64,000 nucleotides of DNA from Macrobrachium rosenbergii (taxonomy: Eukaryota; Arthropoda; Malacostraca; Decapoda; Palaemonidae): assembly GCF_040412425.1 (NCBI RefSeq), contig NC_089762.1, positions 26,851,891-26,915,890 of the forward strand. The letters run 5' to 3'. A model generated the notes under the pieces. It had not been told where the DNA came from, did no database searches, and saw nothing but the letters and a program-made list of their open reading frames with translations. A program made the translations under genes and the position numbers. Of the stretch, positions 11,170-26,724 are shown one piece after another; the first letter of the stretch is position 1, and each line of letters begins with the position of its first letter.

Positions 11170-12599
11170 TTATCTGATTAAGGATCAATTTGTTCGACAT
11201 CCATTGCACCACCTATCAACCAATCATGCGAAAACCAAACTATCGTTTATTTACAACTCTTCGCCACCATTTTGAGTTCAAATAAAAGTAAAAGTGGAAG
11301 GACACCTTGAAAAAAAAAGAGAGAAAAGATTAAGAGAGAAAAAAACACACCATAACTGAAAGAGAGAGGAAGAGAATGGAAGAGGATACGGCTTCGGGAG
11401 AAATGAGCTATTTGTAATTCATAAAACCAGTTCCACTTCAACTTCACTACTTTTTTTTCTGGTCGTTTCCGATTATCTGACCCTTTCCTTTGTTTCCTTC
11501 TGCATATGCGCTTGCCGGCCATTTAAATTTCGTATATAATTTCCTCAATATGCAGAAGAGAGAAAGGCTATTTTTTTTTTTTTTTTTTTTATCGGTACAT
11601 TTTCAACTTAAAGGGAGTTTAATGGGGTCATATTCGTCATGCATCTCCGTTCATAATAGTAACTACCTGTTACGAATCTTTCCGCAGTTTTTCATAACTG
11701 CCCAATTTCCTGCCGGGACCGCTCTCGATATGGGCCCTAACTAGTGCTTGCGCAGTCCGATAACAACCCTTGCCAATCATTTTGCTACCGTTCTCGTGAA
11801 AGCAACTGGCAAAATAAAAAAAAAAGGGGGGGGGTATTATAATCTTCGGTTTCCATGAGCATTACAGGTAGCGAAATGGGAAAATACCCTTGACTCGTTT
11901 TTCTTACGGAATACAATTTGATACCTTTTTTGGTGGTGTGGAAACTTACTCCTCATTCAATTCTTTGCGTTTTTTTTCTCTCTCTCCTTAACATAACATT
12001 TCATTCACACTTAGCCTCACTCATACTTATCTTATGAGGGTGCCAGCCCATATTTTCAACGGTTTCTCCATTCATGTCTACTTCTACTATTTGTGGAGTA
12101 ATTGATTTATCCTGTCGTCTCTATGTACTCCCCGTTAACGTCAGCAATAACAATACCATGATTTCCTTTGGGAACAAAAAATACGTGATGCAGGAAGAAG
12201 GATGGAATAACGGAAGAGCAAGATTGGAGGTAACAGGGTAAGGTGGGAAAAAACCTCCAAGGGGAAATAGAAATAATAAAACGAGTTCGGAGACCTCAAA
12301 CCTCCTCCTTGGCTGAGCAGCGCACCTACCCAATACAAAATGCCCCCTCGCGAGAGCCAGATCTCTCCTAGGATTTAATCACTACTGAGCAGTTACGAGG
12401 CCCACCTTTGGCCAAACAAACAAACATACGAACAAGCATGCAAACAAGCCGGGCCAAAAACATACCCACCCTGGTGGAGGTAACACAATCGCTGGTGTAA
12501 AAAAAATAAAAGCCTAACTGACAATACAAACTCTTGGCGGAGGTAGTACCAACACTGGTAGAAAAAAAAATCGGGAAAGGATGAATGAAGTTGAACTGT
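11170..12599. other. Unassigned sequence with a T-run and a degenerate duplication
   Basis: Holds a T-run at 11571-11590. Near 12470-12570 two related segments (GGTGGAGGTAACAC...CTGGTGTAAAAA and GGCGGAGGTAGTACC...CTGGTAGAAAAA) form a degenerate tandem pair about 65 bp apart. No gene was recognised. Confidence 0.45.
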
Positions 12600-12840
<241 letters not shown>

Positions 12841-13590
12841 GGGGGGGGGAGAAGGGGGAGTGAAGGGGGTGAAATGTAAAAATAACCCAAAACGACAGAT
12901 ATAAGTATCTCATCTATAGTTTTCGAGGTCGCTGAGATTAATAGTGACACTCCCGATGCCCTTCAAGTCCAAATTCAGCCCTAATAGGATGGGGGGTAAG
13001 AAGGGGGTGGGAAGGTGGTGACATGTAAAAATAACCGAAATAACAGATATTAGTGTCTAATCCATAGTTTCCGAGGTCCCTGAGAAGAATAGTGATACTC
13101 CCGATGCCCTTTAAGTCCAAGAGGGGGTGAGAATGGGGTGGGAAGTTGGTGACATGCATAAATAACTGAAACGACAGATAGTAGTGTCTAATCCATAGTT
13201 TTCGAGGTCCCTAAGAAGAATAGTTACACTCCCGATGCCCTGTAAGTTCAAGTTCAACCCTGATGGGAAGGGGGTGACATGTAAAAATAACCAAAAACGA
13301 CAGATATTAGTGTCTAATCCATAGTTTTTGAGGTCACTGAGATGAATAGTGAAACTCCCAATGCCCTTTAAGTCCAAGTTCAGCCCCGATAGAAAGAGCG
13401 GGTGGGTGGTGAGAAGGGGTGAAAAATAAAATGTCAAAAGTGACAGATATTAGAGTCTCATCCATAATTTTTGAGATCTCTGGGATGAACAGAGATGCTC
13501 CAGATGCCCTTTAAGTCCAAGTTCAGCCCCGATAAGAATGGGGGGTGCGAAATGTGAAATAAAAAATGTCAAAAATGCTGGGCGGTGTAA
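12841..13590. repeat. Tandem minisatellite, 126-148 bp unit, about five copies
   Basis: The anchor ACAGAT recurs at 12895, 13043, 13174, 13300 and 13443, giving spacings of 148, 131, 126 and 143 bp. Each unit contains TCCATAGTTTTCGAGGTC or a close variant, then CTCCCGATGCCCTTTAAG, then a G-rich block of GGGGGTGAGAAGG type. Unit length varies because the G-rich block varies. The end near 13560-13590 is a partial copy. Confidence 0.9.
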
Positions 13591-13612
13591 CTGAAGCAAC
13601 TAACTTAACAGG

Positions 13613-13613
<1 letters not shown>

Positions 13614-13686
<73 letters not shown>
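13614..13686. repeat. (AG)n array
   Basis: AG array directly abutting the SINE 3' end at 13687. Confidence 0.97.
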
Positions 13687-13688
<2 letters not shown>

Positions 13689-13822
13689 AAGTATACCTTA
13701 GTTTAACCAGACCACTGAGCTGATTAACAGCTCTCCTAGGGCTGGCCCGAAGGATTAGTTTTATTTTACGTGGCTAAGGACCAACTGGGACCTATAGCTT
13801 ATTGTGGAATCCGAACCACATT
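13687..13822 (-). mobile_element. Truncated tRNA-derived SINE, tail part only
   Basis: Shares GTTAAGTATACCTTAG, CCAGACCACTGAGCTG and CTCTCCTAGGGCTGGCCC with the copies at 23545, 26737 and 57179. It reads 3' to 5' on this strand and stops at GAATCCGAACCACATT, so the tRNA-like head is missing. The broken end joins the GACCAACCC repeat at 13823. Confidence 0.85.
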
Positions 13823-13882
13823 GAGTTTATCGGTTGTCATTCAGAGATTTCCCGGGCAGCGCTGGGTTGGTCAACTAATCTT
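13823..13882 (-). repeat. Second copy of the GACCAACCC repeat end
   Basis: Read on the minus strand it gives TTAGTTGACCAACCCAGC and GACAACCGATAAACT, matching 52-113 at about 80% by eye. It is fused to the truncated SINE, which suggests a deletion or nested insertion. Confidence 0.7.
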
Positions 13883-14965
13883 CTTATAAAATGAAAGCAA
13901 ATGAACATACAATGGTCACAGTTTACTAGACCACTAGTTCCGACCTTCCTTAGCCTGTTCCTTTCCTCAACGAACATTTCTGTTATCGTTAACTGGTTTT
14001 AAAGAAATTTCATCTCAAAATGTCCTTTAATTCTGTCGCTAAGACTATGAATTAACAAGGACTACAGAAGGGGCCGCTTACAGTAACAGAAGTTGTTTTA
14101 TTATGCAGTTGATATCAAATAAGAATAAATATATAATTATGACAATAAATAAACTGAAGCACGAAGATTCTGAAAATAGGAGATGACATTTTGGAGACTT
14201 CCCCAAAAAATGTTTATAATTTGAAATTAAAATGATATAATTTTAACATGAAAATATAAAGATAATCTAAAGTTCTTAAAAAAAGCAACTACTGGCCAGC
14301 AACACTGGGCAATGCAAAAAATGACTTTGACACTGAATACTGAAAGCTGAAAATTTTTAAAAACTAAAGCCTATTCCAATGTAGACAAATGCTGTCAATA
14401 TAACTTGAGGAAGTAAATGAGATAACCTCGATTTTGTTTTGAAAATACATCCGTAAAACCATCGCAATAAAATTGCAAGTTTGCATCTTAAAAATTAAAT
14501 GTAGACTTCTACAACAAATAAAAAAAAATCCGTAATGTTCGCAAACAGGTGAAATCTGCTGTTTCGAAATCAAGGAAAAATTCATACTCAGTATTTTGTA
14601 AATTTCATTATAAATATAAAGCATTGTATGAAAAGCTCCCCCTGGTCATTACTTCATAAAATCCTATTTATCTCTACGATAAATCATTGAATATAATAAC
14701 TGTCATCCCTGCTCTAGTGTTCGCGAATTAAAAAAAAAAAAATGAAAATAATGAAATTACAATTTAAGTCTGCAGTAGCTCAGAATAAAAGCAATATCCT
14801 ACATCTATAATGGTTTCGCTAACCACTTAAAAAGAATAATTTTCTCCAGTGGTATCCTTGGCTAAGGTTATTCCATCCACATATCATGATCCCCAGGCAG
14901 TTATTACCCTTCTTTAGTCAGCTCATCATTCCAGCCAACGCGATGTCACCGCAGCATTCCATTTC

Positions 14966-14969
<4 letters not shown>
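13883..14969. other. Unassigned AT-rich sequence
   Basis: No array or recognised element. An 86-codon minus frame (14364-14624) has no recognisable content. Confidence 0.35.

Positions 14970-15026
<57 letters not shown>
14970..15026. repeat. (CT)n array
   Basis: Uninterrupted CT array. Confidence 0.97.
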
Positions 15027-15029
<3 letters not shown>

Positions 15030-15560
15030 ATGATCAAAGGTCATTACTCTTTACGATATACCTTAATCAAGTCTAGCTGAAATGCAAGACATTCATGAGG
15101 AAATAACTTTGAGAGTATTTCTCTCATAATCATTGAGAAAATATGTGTAATATTTCACCATCTACAAGAGGTAGAAATATTCAGCATTATTCCACCGGAC
15201 AGTTAATCTACATGACTGTAGGATAAATTGCAACAGCACCACGTCTCTTGTACACGTTACGCTTGTACACGTGTAGGCTACATGTTAATCTGTAATAGGG
15301 GGGTAGCGAAGGTGCTGAAATAATAGAGAAAAATGTTGTAGGGGGCCAACGTGGCATGGGGAAGGTGACGCGCGCGCGCGGGCGTAAGTTTGTTTGTGAG
15401 AGAGAGAGAGATTAATTCATTACTTATTTAAATTGTTAAATAAACTACAGAGGAAGTATAACGTCCATTAGAAAAAGGATTATCCCTAAACGTTTAACGC
15501 AAAACAAATAAATAAAATCAAGTACAAAGTGGAACAACGGGAATATCCTAAACAACATTG

Positions 15561-15563
<3 letters not shown>

Positions 15564-15627
<64 letters not shown>
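15564..15627. repeat. (AG)n array
   Basis: Uninterrupted AG array. The segment before it (15027-15563) is unassigned and contains a short alternating CG run (about 15369-15381, GACGCGCGCGCGCGGGCG). Confidence 0.96.
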
Positions 15628-15630
<3 letters not shown>

Positions 15631-16524
15631 TGTCAGTCTTCCTCCAACCAAGGATCTAATCTACATGATTGTAGGGCTCCCATCTCGCCGCGCTCGCATT
15701 TGTTTTATTGCATAGGTTATTAATGGTGGTGTGTTTTTGGGATGGCAGGGATGAGAAGGGAAGAGGGACAGCTTACGAGATTTAATCGGCTGGCAAATGT
15801 CCGAGATGAGTCTGGCAAACGTTTATCTGTATCATTACAATGATAGAGCAGAAATGTGGTCGCTGCGCTGCAATGCCGGCGACGAATGGCGATATAATGC
15901 CGAGAGTCCCGGTGGGGACTTCATCTGCATGATTGCACAGCGGGGAAATTGCTACATGATTTGGGCATAGCGCTAGAGGAAAAGAAAGATCATCCCAGGA
16001 CCCGGCTCCTCCCCATCCTCCTCCCACTACATCCCTTCGTAATCACACTCCTCCTACGTACGGACTGATTTCAGTAATCTCAGAGAATTCAACGCCTCCC
16101 AAGTAGGTAGTTATCCTATGGTTGGGTAAGCAAGAACGCCTCCAACAATACTCACATGCAAACATTTACACTAAACACTCACACAACCACACAAGGTGAA
16201 TTACAACTCTCGTCACTCACATGCCGCGTTGGGCATTTCTCTTTTTCGAAGGGGCAGGTACGGCGGTCGCCCAGTACCCTGCCATTGCAAAGGGTTATAA
16301 AGGCCATTTCGCCCTCAGAGTGAGCCGTAAAGGGGCCGAAACCTTCTTCATCAGGCCGAACATGTACGGTAAATCAAAGTTTTGCGGACGTTATCCTTCG
16401 GCATAATTTGGAGCAGATGTTGCATCGCAATTATGATCAAAACGTTTATCTTGAGTGAATGCCCGACGCCAGGTGACAGGATTTAAGTTACGAGTGGGCG
16501 TTCCAAATCTTTATTAATGACAAT

Positions 16525-16528
<4 letters not shown>
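15628..16528. other. GC-richer unassigned segment
   Basis: Positions 15780-16030 and 16220-16410 are richer in G, C and CpG than the surroundings. Short frames occur (81 codons minus at 15782-16027, 61 codons plus at 16221-16406). A TATAAAG heptamer occurs at about 16291. I found no splice-site or protein evidence strong enough to call an exon or promoter. Confidence 0.3.
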
Positions 16529-16589
<61 letters not shown>

Positions 16590-16699
16590 TAATATAAACG
16601 AGGGAGAGGGAAAGAAGAGTTATGCGTTTGTGGAACTCACTTAATAACAAGAATATACAAATGATATTATAATTGCAAAAAAAAAAAAAAAAAAAAAAA
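16529..16699. repeat. (CT)n array and an A-run
   Basis: CT array 16529-16587, then about 90 bp of other sequence and an uninterrupted A-run at about 16677-16699. Confidence 0.93.
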
Positions 16700-17061
16700 T
16701 TTAGTTCATAAACATACCCCTTAATAGTCATAAACGCACATATATAAGAATATGGAAGGATAAATGTTTATATGTAAATATACATGACGTAAAAGGAAAT
16801 ATGTTCATACATGATATTTAGTTGCCGTTATTTCCTGCATTCTTATCGAAATTACTTATCGTGACATCCAAAGAAATTCCTTCTGGGACACCTGGAATCT
16901 TGAAATTAGTACTTGAAATGCACTCTTACTCTAATAGAACAAGCTCATATCAGCTGCAATGCTTCCAAAGATTAAAGCGCTACAGAGCAAATACAAGAAG
17001 GCAGGAATAAAATTACACAAAACTAATATTTAAAACAATGGAAAACATATTGAATACACAC

Positions 17062-17168
<107 letters not shown>

Positions 17169-17169
17169 G

Positions 17170-17682
<513 letters not shown>

Positions 17683-17690
<8 letters not shown>

Positions 17691-17700
17691 CACACACACA

Positions 17701-17777
<77 letters not shown>

Positions 17778-17889
17778 GCTATACATATATTTACATATAT
17801 ATATGTATATCTATATATACTAATTTCAAGATTCCAGTTGTCCCAGAAGAAATTTCTTTGGATGTCATGATAAGTAATTTCAACAAGAA

Positions 17890-17968
<79 letters not shown>
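17683..17968. repeat. (AC)n(AT)n and a second (AT)n array
   Basis: AC at 17683-17702, AT at 17703-17774, about 115 bp of other sequence, then AT at about 17893-17968. Confidence 0.94.
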
Positions 17969-17970
<2 letters not shown>

Positions 17971-18358
17971 GTGTGTGTTTTTGAATAATTTTCAAAATTA
18001 TTTTTTAAAAATTTTGCCTATACCTGAGCTTCATTTCCTTCTATGTATTACCACATTCTTTTCTTGACGATTTCATCTATTTTGAATGTAGAAAAACTTC
18101 GAATTATGTCGTTAAATTCGAAGTAATGATCTTGATACTTGAATTTCTCGTTCAATAAATCATCCAGACGACCTAACAAATGAAAAAGAAATAACACATA
18201 GTAAACTTAAATTTCTACTTCATATTTAAATAAAATTTATAAATTGTCGAAAGGAATTGCTGATAGGTGAAGGCAAAAATCAATTCACAATATATACCTA
18301 ATACGAACGCTCCACTAGCATTCACAATAAAAGAAGCTCATATATTTAACCAGTTTAA

Positions 18359-18360
<2 letters not shown>
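17969..18360. other. Unassigned AT-rich sequence
   Basis: No recognisable element between the AT array and the AG array. Confidence 0.35.

Positions 18361-18434
<74 letters not shown>
18361..18434. repeat. (AG)n array
   Basis: Uninterrupted AG array of about 37 units. Confidence 0.97.
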
Positions 18435-18436
<2 letters not shown>

Positions 18437-18699
18437 TTTTTATTGATCCAAAAATTATGGTGTTTCTTATACTCCGATAAAATTCAAGAATGAGAATTTT
18501 CTTTTATTTACTGTATGAGGGTCCTTGGTCATACGAGCAATCCTTTTGAAGAAGAAAAAGAAGTAATTAATGTATGTCTTGTTAGTTCGACAAGTGACCA
18601 GTAAATAGAATGATGTCTTCCGGTGTTCCTGTAATGAATAACGATGAACCGGAGATTGATTAATTCTCCTTGAAACCTACGCCACAACGTACGTTCATG

Positions 18700-18700
<1 letters not shown>

Positions 18701-18777
<77 letters not shown>

Positions 18778-18811
18778 TATATATATAGATATATATATAG
18801 ATATATATATA

Positions 18812-18899
<88 letters not shown>
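18701..18899. repeat. (AT)n(GT)n compound array
   Basis: AT array with four regular GATATATATA interruptions around 18776-18812, then GT from about 18848 to 18898. The regular interruptions give a short 12 bp higher-order period. Confidence 0.96.
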
Positions 18900-18901
<2 letters not shown>

Positions 18902-19056
18902 GGCTCGACTACTCAGCGACCGCACATGCTCCATTGAAGATCTAATGTACTTTTGTTGACTCAAGCAGTGAATTAGCTTTATAGAAGATAGAAGACTGGA
19001 AATTGCAACAACAATTAAAATGATTTGCTAACTACTCTGATACAACCCCAACTAAG

Positions 19057-19058
<2 letters not shown>

Positions 19059-19146
<88 letters not shown>
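19059..19146. repeat. (AT)n array
   Basis: AT with one TATAAATA interruption near 19102. Confidence 0.96.
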
Positions 19147-20322
19147 TTCCTGAATTAAGTGGCACCAGAAGTCGAGACCTTTCTGTTTAATACTTAGGAT
19201 TTTAGGATGAGGTTGTTGTTGGCCCCTTGCCCCTTCCCACATATGATCTTGAAGGTTACATCATCTTTAGTTAGGGGAAGACCAAGGCTTCCGTAAGCGT
19301 ATATATGCTTACATGTAGCGAATGATGGTGTAGAGGTTTCCTATTCAGTTTTTTCATCGTTGATTCCTTACTTAAAGATTGAGATGGAGGTGGCGGTGGT
19401 GGCCACTGCCTTATTTTTAGAATCATAACCTCTTGAGGAAACGAAGTGCTGCAAGAATCAAATTCATGTGATTATTGAGGAGAGGGAGATTCCACAGGAA
19501 CATCCTCCACAGCTGAAAATTACACAAAATATTGTAATGAATATAAAAACACCTCCGACCAAAAATAACGCAGGTCAGCTGCTCGACAATAAATGACAGG
19601 GAAAAAAGTCGTTTATCCAGTCATCTTTTCGAGGAAAAAAGAGAGGTGAGGAGAGGGGAATGAGCAGCAATGAGTGTTCACGGTACCTTTGCTTTCTGGG
19701 AAGAGCGTAAGTCACGCTAAATTAAACAAACGCCAAATCTCTGAAATAAGAATATTTGAATTTGCCGAGGCTAATCCATCAATCGTAGGAATACAAAGAC
19801 GAAGTTTTTTATGATAAGTAACTACTGATCTACCGTTAAAACTTTTAATTGTCGGGTCGGGTATAAAAGGAGATTTTTTTGCACGTCAATGTGTATTCGT
19901 GAAGAAATTTCGGTCCTCTTTCGTCATGCAAAGATGGCCAGTGAGGATCTCTGAATTGCCTATAACTGTTGAGAGCAGCGATACAACTAGGAATAAAAAA
20001 AATGAATAGTCAGGTTAAAATGGTTCTAAGAACTACTCTTCATCGAAAACAGACTCTGGGCAGAAAGGAGCTTAATATGTAATAAATATATAGCGAGAGA
20101 ATTTAATAACTGAGAGAGAGAGAGAGAGAAATAAAAAAAGTGTCACAGATATTTTTTCCCATAAAAAATAAAAAAAGTTAAATTCACCCTGGAAGTTCAG
20201 AGGGCAAGTTAATGAATAGATATGAAAACGAAAATCTGTAAGTCCTTGTCGGAGAGGACTCACGCTCCTCGTACGGAAATTCCCTGATTACTTTTAGTTT
20301 TTTGAAAAGAAAACTATTGGGG
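19147..20322. other. Unassigned sequence
   Basis: Mixed composition with a short AG run (about 20112-20128). No coding or repeat signature was recognised. Confidence 0.35.
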
Positions 20323-20714
20323 CGGCTTTGTCTGTCCGTCCGCAATTTCTTCTGTACGCACTTTTTCCTGTTCGCACTTTTTCTGTCCGCCCTCAGATCT
20401 TAAAAACTACTGAGGCTAGATGGTTGAAAATTGATATGTTGATCATCCACCCTCCAATCATCAAACATACCGAATTGCAGCCCTCTAGCCTCATTAGTTT
20501 TTATTTTATTTAACGTTAAAGTTAGCCATAATCGTGCGTCTGGCAACGATATAGGCCACGCCACCACCGGGCCGTGGTTAAGTTTCATGGGCCGCGGCTC
20601 ATACAGCATTATACCGAGACCACCGAAAGATAGAGCTATTTTCGGTGGCCTTGATTATACGATGTGCAGAATACTCGATTGCGCAGAAGAAACTTCGGGA
20701 CATTTTTTACTTGT
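20323..20714. mobile_element. Fold-back (hairpin) repeat element, copy 1
   Basis: Related along its length to 53518-53835; the shared start is CGGCTTTGTCTGTCCGTCCG and the shared end AAACTTCGG-CATTTT. Inside, 20401-20442 and about 20457-20502 are near-perfect inverted arms (TAAAAACTACTGAGGCTAG against CTAGCCTCATTAGTTTTTA) with a short loop. A second hairpin sits at 20620-20648 (CCACCGAAA...TTTCGGTGG). No protein-coding capacity. I recall this family from decapod genomes, but its transposition class is unknown to me. A non-autonomous DNA element or a structured SINE are both possible. Confidence 0.85.
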
Positions 20715-21211
20715 TTAATAATGATTTACGTTCCACTAATACCGTTCTGGAAATGGTTATATTTAGCCAACGACACCACTAGCTTTGCACTGAAATTCTG
20801 GAAAAAAAAAAGGGGGGCTCTTGTTATGTTTAACGGGTAAAGGTCAACCTTCCTTAATGACAGATGATGTTTCTTCAAAATATTGCTTAAAAGTAAGTAA
20901 ATTCATCATAATTAGCAATATTACATGAGGTCTAGCTGCATACTTTAATGTGTAAAATCTTCAGTACTTACATATTATTCACTAAAAATTCTTGTAAGAT
21001 CCATAATCTTATTATTATGAAACACCACAAAAAAATTCCAATACAGCAAGCTTATCTCTTGCTTACTGAAGTATTTTGTAAATAAAAAGAAACATTATGT
21101 TTGATTTAAACAAATTATTAACCACCGGCATGAGTCTCTGAGCACTAACTTACTTTTGTTTATCTATTGTTAAAATAGCAACGGAAAGCGAGGGTTGACT
21201 AGTACGTAAAC
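20715..21211. other. Unassigned AT-rich sequence
   Basis: Nothing recognised. Confidence 0.35.
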
Positions 21212-21233
21212 ATGCACACATGCACACACACAT

Positions 21234-21312
<79 letters not shown>
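21212..21312. repeat. (AC)n(AG)n compound array
   Basis: Imperfect AC from about 21212, then AG from about 21249 to 21312. Confidence 0.96.
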
Positions 21313-21315
<3 letters not shown>

Positions 21316-21581
21316 CATACTAAAACTAAAATTTCAACCGGATAAAAATTTATTGTTAAGCTAAGCAAAGACATAATAGGAAAACATGGGGAGGGAGAGA
21401 GAAAGAGATATGTATTTTTGAGAGAGAGAATTTGGTATCTGCCCTAGATAAATTACCATTAACTAGGTCATTTGGCTTTTGTGAAACGAATTGTGTCGGC
21501 CCACTGTATTAACAATAAGGATATAAATAAATGAATTTAAAATGACTGAAAAATTCATAATTGGAATAAAAGCATAATAAG

Positions 21582-21664
<83 letters not shown>
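21582..21664. repeat. (AAAT)n array
   Basis: About 20 units of the tetranucleotide AAAT/ATAA. Confidence 0.97.
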
Positions 21665-23059
<1,395 letters not shown>

Positions 23060-23094
23060 AACTAATTTTGGGATTTTAAAGAAAATCATGAACT

Positions 23095-23410
23095 GAATAT
23101 TTGCAGATGATACACCGCCAATTTGTGACGATGAAAAGGAGCGGCATAATTTGGGGAAAGTTTACTAATATTTCTCATACGAGAAAGATTACGGTGAATG
23201 TTAACAAGTGTAAGGAAGTGCAAGCGGAGTCCGGCACATGGGACAATAATTCTGAAAAATATGGCAGAAGAATAGAAATTGGTAAACCTTACGGGTATTT
23301 GGAGTGGATTTTAAAGATGATGATAGAATAAGAAAAGACGTAAAGCATAATAAGCAAAAGAAGACCTCTGCAAAAGACTTTGGCGATGTTGAAATGAAGA
23401 AGAAGAAGAA
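23095..23410 (+). mobile_element. LINE RT relic, catalytic FADD region
   Basis: IFADDT at 23097-23114 is the catalytic F/YADD box of a non-LTR reverse transcriptase. After a frameshift comes RKITVNVNKCKEV, the usual 'R-K-L-x-V-N-x-x-K-S-K-V' block. Further on YGYL and, in another frame, FGVDFKDDDRIRKDVKH give the 'F-K-Y-L-G ... D-G-x-x-x-E-V' block. Several stops and at least two frameshifts separate them, so it is dead. Same general family as the relics at 28.05, 42.7 and 59 kb. It directly follows an (AT)n array. Confidence 0.85.
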
Positions 23411-23527
23411 AGAAAACTAGTCAGACAAACGTCATTACAGTTTGAAGAGATAAATCAGCGTTGATGAAAAGGGTATAAAACTCGAGAGCTCTTGGAGGGA
23501 GGGGTAGAGGGGGGCCTGGAAGGTGTC

Positions 23528-23842
23528 GGCTACACTGCTGTGGAGTTCTTCATTGCAGTGGTGGTAGAACTCTCGGCTAGCACGCTGTTGGCCCAGCGTT
23601 CGACTCTCCGACCGGCCAATGAAGAATTAGAGGAATTTATTTCTGGTGATAGAAACTCATTTGTCGTCATAATGTGGTTCGGATTCCACAATAAGCTGTA
23701 GGTCCCGTTGCTAGGTAACCAGTTGGTTCTTAGCCACGTAAAATAAATATAATCCTTTGGGCCAGCCCTAGGAGAGCTGTTAATCAGCTCAGTGGTCTGG
23801 TTAAACTAACATATACTTAACTTTAGGCTACACTGTTGTGGA
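23528..23842 (+). mobile_element. tRNA-derived SINE with 17 bp target-site duplication
   Basis: The body is about 23545-23825. GGCTACACTGCTGTGGA (23528-23544) is repeated with one mismatch at 23826-23842, giving a target-site duplication. The head has a pol III-like B box (GCGTTCGACTCTCC) preceded by TGGTAGAACTC. The tail GCCAGCCCTAGGAGAGCTG...TGGTTAAACTAACATATACTT is shared with the copies at 13687, 26737, 49549 and 57179. Confidence 0.9.
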
Positions 23843-25046
23843 TAAGATACTGAAATGGACAGGACAGGCCTTGACATTCAGTTAACGTGAGAATGCATAC
23901 AAGGAATATAAACTTAAAGTGGATAAAAATGATGCTGAAAAGACTGATAAGCCTTTTGCGTAAGTGTAACGCGTGGTTAATGATATGGAAGTTTCTGTTC
24001 AGTTGTTTCATTCCTGATTCAACAGTCAGAGAGTGGATGCTGAATCTTTTTTTTCAGACTACACATTGGAAAATGTTAAATAGTGAGAAAGTTAGACAGA
24101 AGGGATTATTGTGAGATATCTGGCGTATATACATATCTACTGATAATACAAGACGCGAAAGCACGAGTATGTGCCAGAGTGCGTGCGTACCTCCTCATTC
24201 ATGTTTGCATCATTCAGTGAATAAATGGAACACATTCTAAACCCCCAATTAGACCGGCAGTTTCATAAACGGCAGGCACGTCTCCGCCAAGATTATAGGT
24301 TGCCGGAATATGCTGAAATTCTTGCATACGTGTCGAGCGCTCTTGACAAATTATTTGGAGAAAAAATACAAAAGTAGAAAAAGTTAAACGAGTTCGTATG
24401 CATAGGTATTTGGTCGCTGATTCAGATGACAAAGGTCGAACAGTCTTTCGCCTTTTTATCGTCTCTCGTTCGTTTGTTTCTTCTGCTCGTTCTCGTACAA
24501 GCAAACGTGAGCGCGTGTGCTTGGATTCATTTATGTTTTTACTCACTTAGCAGTCTATTTATCTGTATTGTTGTTGTAAATGTAAATTATACGCACACGC
24601 ATATATACTACTGTTCAAGAGGGAGGGCACAGCTACATACGCATAATTACAGGTAAACATATCCAATACACGTATGTGCATTTGTTGATGTTACTAAACG
24701 AAAATAAAGGTCAGACGTCAAAAAAATGTCTACATTGATCTTGGATGCAGGATATTAACGAACCTTGGTCAGGAGACTGGAACTTACTCATTCATAAAGG
24801 ATGCAACGTAAGTTGCTGTCTGTGAAGACTCGACTGACAGGTGTGTGTCGTCAAGTCAAAGAGTAATTCTAAGACATTTTTGTTTCTTATTCAAACACCA
24901 AATACCCGCATTCTGGTTTTGATAACGTGCAATATAAAAAGGAGAGAATAAAAAAAAAAAAAATTGCGTGACGAACGCCACCAAGTAAGACTCCCCTCCT
25001 AGAGTCGCCCCTTCCTCTAAAGAGATGTTGCCCCCTGGGCAACAAT
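23843..25046. other. Unassigned sequence
   Basis: Contains a 110-codon minus frame (24214-24546) of unbiased composition (NLGGDVPAVYE near its end) that I do not recognise. No arrays longer than 20 bp. Confidence 0.35.
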
Positions 25047-25086
25047 CCCCCAACTACAAATCCCCCCGTCCCCCAACCCCCCGCCC
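25047..25086 (-). other. C-rich tract, possible G-quadruplex on minus strand
   Basis: Four C-runs of three to six bases occur within 40 bp (CCCCC, CCCCCC, CCCCC, CCCCCC plus CCC), so the minus strand could form a G-quadruplex. Confidence 0.6.
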
Positions 25087-25225
25087 GTCATCCATTAGAC
25101 AGGAAGGTTGCAAAGGATATACCTCGACACTCACCTTCCAGGTAATAATATGCACAAAAAAGGGAACTAGAGTGACCTTTCTGACTTGACACATTTACGG
25201 TTTAAGGTACGAATACCATGTGCAG

Positions 25226-25229
<4 letters not shown>

Positions 25230-25290
<61 letters not shown>
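25230..25290. repeat. (AG)n array
   Basis: Uninterrupted AG array. Confidence 0.97.
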
Positions 25291-25292
<2 letters not shown>

Positions 25293-25416
25293 TGCTTATG
25301 TTACAAGTAAATTTTTAAGAAAATTGAAGCTAAAACTTGAATAAGCAATTATGTATATAATCTTGACATACATACATATGAGTAAATGCATTTGAAATTC
25401 ACCTAGCATATATACA

Positions 25417-25418
<2 letters not shown>

Positions 25419-25495
<77 letters not shown>
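25419..25495. repeat. (AT)n array
   Basis: Uninterrupted AT array. Confidence 0.97.
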
Positions 25496-26681
<1,186 letters not shown>

Positions 26682-26724
26682 TGAAAAATGTTTCTTTAAT
26701 TAGAGTGTACATAACTAGAAACTC

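Noticed and set aside
12841..13590. Regularly spaced repeats resembling a CRISPR array
   Set aside because: Units of 126-148 bp repeat throughout, without short repeats and unique spacers, in a eukaryotic context; a minisatellite.
16285..16300. TATA box (GGTTATAAAGGCC)
   Set aside because: One heptamer match in a 64 kb AT-rich window without a supported downstream transcript is not evidence of a promoter.
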